Source: Propionibacteriaceae bacterium (GTDB lineage Bacteria > Actinomycetota > Actinomycetes > Propionibacteriales > Propionibacteriaceae). From it: a stretch of DNA of 5,314 nt. The DNA lies in NCBI GenBank assembly GCA_009787035.1, contig WRGV01000148.1, positions 1-5,314 on the forward strand, in the 5' to 3' direction. The translations under genes were made by a program, and so were the position numbers. The notes beneath the pieces were generated by a model. It was given only the letters and a program-made list of their open reading frames with translations, was not told the origin of the DNA and ran no database searches. Below, in pieces: positions 1 through 5,270 of this stretch (position 1 is the stretch's first letter; every line of letters begins with the position of its first letter).

Positions 1-33
1 CACGACGCTGACCCGCCGGATCGACCGGTTCAT
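1..33 (-). CDS. pbpA: Penicillin-binding protein PbpA, N-terminal 11 codons only (runs off the left edge)
   Basis: The minus strand reads ATG at 33-31 and stays open to the window edge, giving MNRSIRRVSVV. The ATG overlaps the rodA stop as ATGA (30-33), and a GAGG lies at 41-38, four bases upstream. The residues resemble the short basic N-terminus of mycobacterial PbpA (recalled as MNASLRRISV), which precedes a membrane anchor. In actinobacteria the gene after rodA in this cluster is pbpA, a class B transpeptidase that crosslinks peptidoglycan outside the membrane and pairs with the SEDS glycosyltransferase RodA. The call rests on position, coupling and a very short N-terminal match; no catalytic motif is in the window. 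Confidence 0.72.
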   Translation of the reverse strand, partial: MNRSIRRVSVV

Positions 34-1613
34 GCCGCCTCACCCCCACCCGACGTCCGATTCTGGGACAACCGCGGGGCCAGTGCAGACAGGTCCTGCG
101 TGGGAGCGTCGTCGCCGAGAATCTGGCTGGCCGATTGTCCCATTTCTGCGGCCGGCGGCCCCGCGACCAGCTGGGTCGCCTCGCCCTCCAGCTCGACGAT
201 GGGCGCCGGCGTCACCTCGACCACCGGGCGCCGCGCCTGGTCGCTGATGCGCAACATGACGGCCACAATGATCCAGTTCGCGAGCAGGCTCGACCCGCCC
301 TGCGACATGAAAGGCGTTGTCAGACCCGTGAGCGGCAGCAGGCGCGTGACGCCGCCGATGATCGCGAACACCTGCAGCGCGATGATGAACGCCAGACCCG
401 AGGCCAGCAGCTTGCCGAACCCGTCGCGCGCCGCCAGGCCGATGCGCAGGCCGCGCGCCACCAGGATGCCGTAGATCACGACGATCGCCATCAGCCCCAC
501 GATGCCCAGCTCCTCGCCCAGCGCGGCGGCGATGAAGTCCGAATTGGCCAGCGGGATCCGTCCGGGCGCACCGTTGCCCCACCCGCGCCCCAGCAGACCG
601 CCCCACGCCATGCCGTACTGCGCCTCGATGATCTGCGCGTCGCGACTGGCGTGCGCGAACGGATGCAGCCAGGCCTCCACGCGCGTCTGCACGTGCCCGG
701 CGTACGTGTACACGACCCAACACGCCGCCACGAACGCCACCAAGCCCAGCACCACCCAGCCGCCCTGGCCGGTCGCCAGGTACAGCATCATCACGAACAG
801 GCCGAAGAACAGCAGCGACGTGCCCAGGTCGTTCTGGAACACCAACACCACGATGCTGGCCACGAACATCAACCCGATCGGGGCGAGATCGCGCAGCCGC
901 GGCAGCGTCAGGCGTCCCACCGTGCGTCCGGCATGGCGCAGCATCTCGCGCCGGTCGGACAGGTACGACGCGAACGCCAGCGCCAGCACGATCTTGGCCA
1001 CCTCGGCGGGCTGGAACGAGTACGAGCCCAGGTGGATCCAGATGCGCGAGCCGTTGATCTGCACGCCCAGGTGCGGGATCAGCGGCAGCAGCAGCAACCC
1101 CAGGCCGATCAGGAACAGGATGTACGGATACCGCTGCAACACCCGGTAGTCGCGCAGCCACACCAGCACCACGCCGAACGCCACCAGCGCGACGATCGTC
1201 CACGTGAACTGCGTGCGGGCGTTGTCGGCGGCCAGATACTGGTCGAGGCGGTAGATCATGTCCAGGCCCACGCCGTTCAGCAGCAGCACGCACGGCAGGA
1301 TCACCGGGTCGGCGTACGGGGCCCGCAGCCGGACGACGATGTGCACCCCCACGCACAGCACCACCCAGACTGGCACCACCACCTGCCACCCGTCGGGCAG
1401 ATGCCCCAGCCGCTGTTCGGCGACCGCGAAGTAGCCGCCGACGCCGACGACGGCCGCGATCAGGCAGGCGAACAGCTCGACGCCCCGGCGCCGCGGCATG
1501 CCCTCGGGCGGCGACGCGACCGGACCCCGCAGCGTCGTGGTCTCCACGTCACCGCCGGCCCAATCGCGCACCCGCGCGATCGAGCCCGTCAGGTCGCCGA
1601 CCGGCGCCGTCAC
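30..1613 (-). CDS. rodA: RodA/FtsW-family (SEDS) peptidoglycan glycosyltransferase
   Basis: A 527-residue polytopic membrane protein that polymerises lipid II into glycan strands at the cell membrane, normally with a class B penicillin-binding protein. After a cytosolic N-tail (1-45) come about 10-12 hydrophobic segments up to about residue 456. SEDS landmarks are NGSRIWIHLG (187-196) followed by FQPAEVAK, FQNDLGTSLLFF (259-270) with D262 as the likely catalytic Asp, NSDFIAAALGEELG (357-370), and PLTGLTTPFMSQGGSS (427-442). The last matches the FTSW/RODA/SPOVE signature except for Q438 where Tyr is common. A polar, acidic tail (457-527) is probably cytosolic. Start: GTG at 1613 overlaps the pstP stop as GTGA, and GAGG at 1624-1621 sits seven bases upstream; Met39 is a poorer alternative because it would cost the coupling. 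Its position between pstP and pbpA favours RodA over FtsW, which usually lies in the dcw cluster; motifs alone do not separate them. Longer than typical proteobacterial RodA because of both tails. Confidence 0.93.
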   Translation of the reverse strand: MTAPVGDLTGSIARVRDWAGGDVETTTLRGPVASPPEGMPRRRGVELFACLIAAVVGVGGYFAVAEQRLGHLPDGWQVVVPVWVVLCVGVHIVVRLRAPYADPVILPCVLLLNGVGLDMIYRLDQYLAADNARTQFTWTIVALVAFGVVLVWLRDYRVLQRYPYILFLIGLGLLLLPLIPHLGVQINGSRIWIHLGSYSFQPAEVAKIVLALAFASYLSDRREMLRHAGRTVGRLTLPRLRDLAPIGLMFVASIVVLVFQNDLGTSLLFFGLFVMMLYLATGQGGWVVLGLVAFVAACWVVYTYAGHVQTRVEAWLHPFAHASRDAQIIEAQYGMAWGGLLGRGWGNGAPGRIPLANSDFIAAALGEELGIVGLMAIVVIYGILVARGLRIGLAARDGFGKLLASGLAFIIALQVFAIIGGVTRLLPLTGLTTPFMSQGGSSLLANWIIVAVMLRISDQARRPVVEVTPAPIVELEGEATQLVAGPPAAEMGQSASQILGDDAPTQDLSALAPRLSQNRTSGGGEAA

Positions 1614-3031
1614 GAGCAGGCCTCAGGGTCGGACGCGATCGGTGCCGTCGGGATCGCCGACGGCGTCGGCGTGGGCGAGACGCTGGCGGTCGACACGACA
1701 CCCGTGGGGACGGAACCCGACGGCGTCGGCGCGGCCGACTGCCGCATCCTCTGCTGAATACACACCTGCGCCTTCCCGGCCAGCTGAGACAAAACGCCCT
1801 GCGCCGCCCCCAGCGAGGTCGGACGGATCGCACCCGTGCGCACCTGGTCGGCGTAGTACGGCGGCAGATCCGTCAGGTTGGTCGCGCTGGTCGCCACCAG
1901 GTGGCCCAGCGGCACACCGACCACCACATCGGGAACACCCTGGTAGATGCCCACCGTGCCCCCGTTGGCGCCCAAGTAGTACTGCCGGTCGAGCCACGTA
2001 CGCGTCCCGGCCAGCGCCGCCGCGATCACCAGCACCGCCACAATGACCCACGCCACCGGCATCAGCCAGCGCGGACGTCCCGACCCAGACGACGCCCGCG
2101 GGCGCGCCCCCACGCGATCGTCCGGCTCCGCGGCATCCTCGTCCCCCGCGTCGTCCATCCCCCCGGTGCGCCCGTGCCCGCGCAGATCGTCCGGCTCCTC
2201 GCCGTCCGCATCCCGCACGAGCGCGGCCGTCCCGCCCGACGACGGAATGTCCGGGATGCGCACCTGCGCCACCGCGCCGAGCGTCTGCGACGGCTTGGCG
2301 TCCAGCGCCTCGTCCTGCTCGCACACCTGCGCCAGCACCAGCGTGATGTTGTCGAAACCGCCGGCCCGGCGCGCCGCGGCCGCGAGCTTGCGCACCGCAT
2401 CGCCCACCGTGCCCCCGCCCATCAGCCGCGCCAGCATCTCGGCGCCGACAAGGCCACACAGGCCGTCCGAACAGAACATGATGCGGTCGCCCAGCTCCAG
2501 GTCGACCGTCGCCAAATCGGCGCGCATGCCCGGCTGCCCGTTCAACACCTTCACCAGCAGCGAACGCTTCGGATGCGTCGCGGCCTCCTGCGGCGTCAGC
2601 TGGCCCTCGTCGATCAGCGACTGCACCCACGAATGGTCGTGCGTCAGCTGCGTCAGCTCCCCGCCGCGCAGCAGATAGCCGCGCGAATCGCCGATGTGCA
2701 CCAGCCCCAGCTGCGTGCCGTCGAACAGCGCGCCGCAGACCGTCGTGCCCATGCCGTCCCACTCGGGGTTGTACGCGATCAGATCGGCCAGCTCGTCGTT
2801 CGCGGCGTCCATGGCGTCCGCGAGCACCTGCAGCATCGCCTCGCCCTCGTAGTGGCCATCGGCCGCCGCCAGCCTCGTGATCGCCACCGACGACGCCAGA
2901 TCGCCGGCCGCCGCGCCGCCCATCCCATCGGCCACCACGATCAGCGTCGGGGACGCGTACGCCGAATCCTGGTTGTTCCGACGGACCAACCCGGTCTCCG
3001 AATGCGCCGACACCTTCAACGAGAACGTCAT
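1610..3031 (-). CDS. pstP: PP2C-type Ser/Thr protein phosphatase PstP, membrane-anchored
   Basis: This 473-residue enzyme should remove phosphate from PknA/PknB and their substrates at the inner face of the membrane, using two metal ions. The catalytic domain spans about 1-237. Its PP2C motifs are RRNNQDS (17-23), ADGMGG (34-39, metal ligands D35 and G36), GMGTT (93-97), HIGDSRGYLLR (112-122), CSDGL (187-191, D189) and DNIT (227-230, D227). No key residue is missing. A polar, acidic linker (about 239-318) leads to one transmembrane helix (about 322-342). Beyond it lies an extracytoplasmic region with a conserved-looking block starting QYYLGANGG (350-358), C424, a Pro/Thr/Ser-rich stretch (433-466) and a terminal C472. 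This is the same architecture as mycobacterial PstP. The ATG at 3031 is three bases after the fhaB stop, with GAGG about nine bases upstream; the stop overlaps the rodA start, so all three should be co-translated. Confidence 0.95.
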   Translation of the reverse strand: MTFSLKVSAHSETGLVRRNNQDSAYASPTLIVVADGMGGAAAGDLASSVAITRLAAADGHYEGEAMLQVLADAMDAANDELADLIAYNPEWDGMGTTVCGALFDGTQLGLVHIGDSRGYLLRGGELTQLTHDHSWVQSLIDEGQLTPQEAATHPKRSLLVKVLNGQPGMRADLATVDLELGDRIMFCSDGLCGLVGAEMLARLMGGGTVGDAVRKLAAAARRAGGFDNITLVLAQVCEQDEALDAKPSQTLGAVAQVRIPDIPSSGGTAALVRDADGEEPDDLRGHGRTGGMDDAGDEDAAEPDDRVGARPRASSGSGRPRWLMPVAWVIVAVLVIAAALAGTRTWLDRQYYLGANGGTVGIYQGVPDVVVGVPLGHLVATSATNLTDLPPYYADQVRTGAIRPTSLGAAQGVLSQLAGKAQVCIQQRMRQSAAPTPSGSVPTGVVSTASVSPTPTPSAIPTAPIASDPEACS

Positions 3032-3034
3032 CGC

Positions 3035-3496
3035 TCAGGCCTCGATCTTGAGCTGAGTACGCCCGATGCGGATGATGTCGCCCTCGCCCACCCGTGTGGC
3101 CCGCGCGATGTGCACGCCGTTGATATAGGTGCCGTTGGTGCTGCCCGTGTCCGCGATGATCCAGCTCTGATCGTCACGGTACAGGCGCGCATGGTGGCTC
3201 GACGCGTAATCGTCCTCGATGTCCAGCGTGCAATCCCCGGCCCGGCCCAGCGTGATGTCGCCCGTCAGCGGCACCGAATCGCCCACGCCCGAACCCGCCA
3301 CCACGACCAGCCGGGCCTGCTCGGCCTGCGCGCGTCCCCGCCGCTTCGGGTTCGGCGCCGCCTCGGCATCCTCGCCCTTGCCCGCCTTCGACCGCGCGAA
3401 AACATCCGTGCGGATGATGTTGCCGATCAGCAGCACGAACAGCCACAGGACGACGATGAACCCCACCTTCACCGCACTGAATGCAACATCACCCAT
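3035..3496 (-). CDS. fhaB: FHA-domain membrane protein FhaB (FipA)
   Basis: A 153-residue protein, close to the roughly 155 of M. tuberculosis FhaB. A single N-terminal transmembrane segment (about 8-28) is followed by TDVFARS and a basic/acidic linker (37-62), then an FHA domain (about 63-152). FHA residues that bind phosphothreonine are visible: GR (84-85), SSHHAR (99-104) and GSTNG (118-122). In mycobacteria FhaB links PknA/PknB signalling to the cell-wall and division machinery. Start: ATG at 3496 lies six bases after the fhaA stop, with a GGGGGAG Shine-Dalgarno about nine bases upstream inside the end of fhaA. The stop is three bases before pstP. The residue aligned by position with mycobacterial Thr36, reported as a kinase target, is Ser36 here; this alignment is from memory and ungapped. 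Confidence 0.93.
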   Translation of the reverse strand: MGDVAFSAVKVGFIVVLWLFVLLIGNIIRTDVFARSKAGKGEDAEAAPNPKRRGRAQAEQARLVVVAGSGVGDSVPLTGDITLGRAGDCTLDIEDDYASSHHARLYRDDQSWIIADTGSTNGTYINGVHIARATRVGEGDIIRIGRTQLKIEA

Positions 3497-3502
3497 GGCC
3501 GG

Positions 3503-4234
3503 TCACTCCCCCACGGGGGAATGGACCAGCATGCGCGTCGTGCCCATCTCGATGCGCGAGCCGTCGCCCAGCATCGCCTGCGCCACCTTGCGTCCGTCCA
3601 CGATGACGCCGTTCGTCGACCCCAGATCGACCAACATGATGGACGTGCGCCCCTGCCCGTCCAGCGCCACGTCGATGCGCGCATGCAGCCGCGACACGCC
3701 CGGATCGTTGATGCGCAGATCGGCCTCCGAGCCGCGCCCGATCGTGAAACCCGGCGGCGTCAAAGGATGACGCACCCCGTTGACCTCCAGCACCAGCGGC
3801 GCCAGCTGCGCGCCGGACGTTTCGCTGCTCACCTCGTCCACACCAACCCCGGCCACGCCCGCGGCCACCTGGCTCGCCACGCGCAGCCGACCGGTCTGCA
3901 GCTGCTCGTCCACGAAATAGGCGATCGTGATCGGGCCGCAGAACACCGCGTCCCGCTCCGCCGCGTGCTCGCGCAGCGTCGGGATGATCTCGGCGTTCAG
4001 CGTGCGGGAGTACGGCGCCAGCCGGTCGTAATCGTGGCGCGACAACCACACCGTGAAATCGTTCGGCGCCAGGCGTTGGCTCTTGTCACGACCCAGTCGG
4101 CGCAGCTCAGAATCGATCTCGCGCTGCAGGCCCGACGCGATCTCCACCGGCTGCACATCGCCCCGAAAAGCGCGCGCGAACACCCCATTCACCGCAGACT
4201 CGAGCCGCCGCTCGATCCGGTCAACCAGGCTCAC
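3503..4234 (-). CDS. fhaA: FhaA: DUF3662 plus FHA-domain protein
   Basis: A 243-residue soluble protein without signal peptide or membrane segment. The N-terminal domain (about 1-118) is the DUF3662/FhaA N-terminal domain: an amphipathic start (MSLVDRIERRLES), then RLAPNDFTVWLS (54-65). A short linker (about 120-145) precedes a C-terminal FHA domain (about 146-240) with GRGSEADLRI (166-175), SRLHARI (181-187) and DLGSTNG (203-209). In mycobacteria FhaA binds phosphorylated partners such as the MviN/MurJ pseudokinase domain and tunes peptidoglycan synthesis. It is about half the length of M. tuberculosis FhaA (about 527 residues), because the long Gly/Pro/Gln-rich linker is absent; both end domains are complete, so this is not a truncation. 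Start is GTG at 4234, supported by a strong AGGAGGA six bases upstream. As the first gene of the minus-strand operon, its promoter should lie in the divergent gap. Confidence 0.93.
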   Translation of the reverse strand: MSLVDRIERRLESAVNGVFARAFRGDVQPVEIASGLQREIDSELRRLGRDKSQRLAPNDFTVWLSRHDYDRLAPYSRTLNAEIIPTLREHAAERDAVFCGPITIAYFVDEQLQTGRLRVASQVAAGVAGVGVDEVSSETSGAQLAPLVLEVNGVRHPLTPPGFTIGRGSEADLRINDPGVSRLHARIDVALDGQGRTSIMLVDLGSTNGVIVDGRKVAQAMLGDGSRIEMGTTRMLVHSPVGE

Positions 4235-4240
4235 GCGCGA

Positions 4241-4247
4241 TCCTCCT
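4241..4247 (-). promoter_or_regulatory. Strong Shine-Dalgarno site for fhaA
   Basis: Minus strand reads AGGAGGA, then six bases, then GTG at 4234. This near-perfect anti-16S match fixes the GTG as the fhaA start; no better start lies upstream in frame. Confidence 0.85.
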
Positions 4248-4285
4248 GCCGGTCATGCGGCGCGGTGCGGCCACCACGCCCAGAA

Positions 4286-4305
4286 TTCCATGCTAGCGCG
4301 TGGAA
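4286..4305 (-). promoter_or_regulatory. Possible fhaA operon promoter: -10-like hexamer inside a short inverted repeat
   Basis: The minus strand carries TAGCAT at 4295-4290, which fits the TAnnnT pattern of actinobacterial -10 boxes. It would give a leader of roughly 45-50 bases before the fhaA GTG. The hexamer sits between the 5-bp arms TTCCA (4286-4290) and TGGAA (4301-4305). No convincing -35 is found 16-19 bases upstream, so the call is weak. Confidence 0.25.
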
Positions 4306-4323
4306 CCCACACCAGCCGGTTGA

Positions 4324-4346
4324 TTGCCGGTGGCGCCGCCCGGCAA
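4324..4346. repeat. Inverted repeat in the divergent intergenic region
   Basis: TTGCCGG (4324-4330) and CCGGCAA (4340-4346) are perfect 7-bp arms around a 9-base GC-rich spacer that itself contains the palindrome GGCGCC (4332-4337). It lies near the middle of the gap between fhaA and the phosphatidyltransferase gene. It could be an operator for either direction or a chance product of high GC. Confidence 0.5.
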
Positions 4347-4384
4347 ACCGCCGCGCGTCGTCGCTCAGATCGGCCCGTCCGCCA

Positions 4385-4406
4385 GTCCACGTCGTGTAGC
4401 GTGGAC
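4385..4406. repeat. Inverted repeat overlapping a -10-like hexamer of the phosphatidyltransferase gene
   Basis: GTCCACG (4385-4391) and CGTGGAC (4400-4406) form perfect 7-bp arms with an 8-base spacer. The plus-strand hexamer TAGCGT (4397-4402), a possible -10 box about 32 bases before the ATG, lies across the spacer and right arm. That placement would suit an operator. No clear -35 is seen. Alternatively the arms form a leader hairpin. Confidence 0.5.
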
Positions 4407-4418
4407 ACCACTGCTGCC

Positions 4419-4425
4419 GGAGGAG
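4419..4425 (+). promoter_or_regulatory. Shine-Dalgarno site of the CDP-alcohol phosphatidyltransferase
   Basis: GGAGGAG lies eight bases before the ATG at 4434 and selects that start over the long in-frame open region upstream, which only mirrors fhaA. Confidence 0.85.
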
Positions 4426-4433
4426 ACCCAGTC

Positions 4434-5081
4434 ATGGCCAACGCAATCACGGTCGGTCGTGTGATCGCCGGGATGATCGTCATCTATCTCATCTTCGTCG
4501 CCGGACCCACGGTGGTCGAGTGGTGCGCCCTCGCCATCATCGTGGTCATCTTCCTGGACGCCGTGGACGGCTGGGTCGCCCGCGCCCGCCACGAGACCGG
4601 CCAATTCGGCGCCATCTTCGACATCGTCGGCGACCGCATCGTCGAGAACGCCCTGTGGATCGCCTTCGCCTGCCTCGGCATGATCCCCGCCTGGGTGCCC
4701 CTGCTCGTCATGGCCCGCGGATTCCTCGTGGACGGCCTGCGCTCGGCCGGCTACTCCGAGGGCATGACGCCCTTCGGCGAGCACAACATGATGCGCTCGA
4801 AGGTGACAACCTGGCTGACCGCCGGACGGTTCATGCGCGGACTCTTCGGCACCGCCAAAGTGCTCGCCTTCGCATTCCTCGCCGGACTGCGCGCCTACGA
4901 GCTGCCCGGCGGGCACGACACCGTCGTCGGATGGGCGTACCAGTGGGTCGCCGTCCGCGGCTTCGGGTGGTTCCTCGTCTGGGCCGCCGTCGTGCTCACC
5001 GTCGTCCGCGGCGTGCCCGTCGTCATCGACGCCATGGCGTATCTGCGGGAGCGAGACGCGCGCGAGCGCGCATCTGTGTAG
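4434..5081 (+). CDS. CDP-alcohol phosphatidyltransferase, PgsA-like
   Basis: A 215-residue integral membrane enzyme that transfers a phosphatidyl group from CDP-diacylglycerol to an alcohol acceptor. The family signature D-x2-D-G-x2-A-R-x8-G-x3-D-x3-D is complete: D42, D45, G46, A49, R50, G59, D63 and D67, which bind metal and CDP. Hydrophobic segments lie at about 8-24, 28-43, 71-93, 139-154 and 175-198. Length is normal for phosphatidylglycerophosphate synthases (about 180-220). ARGFLVDGLR (94-103) resembles the PgsA R-E-x2-V-x2-L-R stretch, but Gly replaces the Glu. Acceptor could be glycerol-3-phosphate, an inositol phosphate or another alcohol; the sequence does not decide, so no symbol is given. 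The gene is divergent from the fhaA operon with a 199-bp gap and appears to be transcribed alone. The stop is TAG at 5079-5081. Confidence 0.88.
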   Translation: MANAITVGRVIAGMIVIYLIFVAGPTVVEWCALAIIVVIFLDAVDGWVARARHETGQFGAIFDIVGDRIVENALWIAFACLGMIPAWVPLLVMARGFLVDGLRSAGYSEGMTPFGEHNMMRSKVTTWLTAGRFMRGLFGTAKVLAFAFLAGLRAYELPGGHDTVVGWAYQWVAVRGFGWFLVWAAVVLTVVRGVPVVIDAMAYLRERDARERASV

Positions 5082-5095
5082 GTCTCTCTCCGTAG

Positions 5096-5270
5096 GTGCG
5101 CTCCGGCTGCGGGGAATGCTCGTCACAGCACCGCTCCACGCGCCGGATCGCTTCGCGATCTTATCCGGCGCGCTTCGCTCGACGACCTCGCATCCCGGCG
5201 CTCCTTCGGACCGCTGCGGGCAGCTCGGCCGACGTGCTGTTCGTGAGCATTCCCCTTCGCCTGCGCGCAC
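5096..5270. repeat. Long imperfect inverted-repeat element (possible MITE-like or intergenic repeat)
   Basis: The left arm (5096-5131) and right arm (5234-5270, read in reverse complement) share GTGCGC, then nine bases with a central GGC match, then GGGGAATGCTC, a few variable bases, and ACAGCAC, in the same order and nearly identical spacing. The arms enclose about 102 bp with further hairpins (5139-5172, and GCTGC-GG-GCAGC within 5211-5223) and no credible coding sequence. The form resembles a miniature inverted-repeat element or a dispersed palindromic intergenic repeat. No target-site duplication was recognised and no second copy is in the window, so mobility is not shown. It may also act in ending transcription. 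Confidence 0.6.
5139..5172 (+). terminator. GC-rich stem-loop after the phosphatidyltransferase gene, possible terminator
   Basis: CGCGCCGGAT (5139-5148) pairs perfectly with ATCCGGCGCG (5163-5172) across a 14-base loop. An alternative hairpin, GATCGC-TTC-GCGATC (5146-5160), overlaps the left arm. It begins about 58 bases after the stop codon. There is no U-tract after the stem, so it would be a non-canonical terminator; a structural role within the larger inverted repeat is equally possible. Confidence 0.35.

Noticed and set aside
1657..1731. Repeated near-palindrome CCGACGGCGTCGG as a possible operator or recombination site
   Set aside because: Both copies lie inside pstP and encode repeated Pro-Thr-Pro-Ser residues with favoured GC-ending codons, which explains the repeat.
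135..1757. A 540-codon plus-strand open frame antisense to rodA
   Set aside because: Low-complexity His/Gln/Arg-rich translation with no motif, entirely opposite a well-supported SEDS gene.
1901..4399. An 832-codon plus-strand open frame antisense to pstP, fhaB and fhaA
   Set aside because: It mirrors three genes with clear domain motifs, has a composition dominated by His, Arg, Gln and Pro, and has no recognisable domain. In very GC-rich DNA such antisense frames stay open because stop codons are rare.
4053..4433. Upstream in-frame extension of the phosphatidyltransferase
   Set aside because: The extension is antisense to fhaA and Arg/Ser-rich. The strong Shine-Dalgarno at 4419-4425 and the membrane-protein sequence both start at the 4434 ATG.
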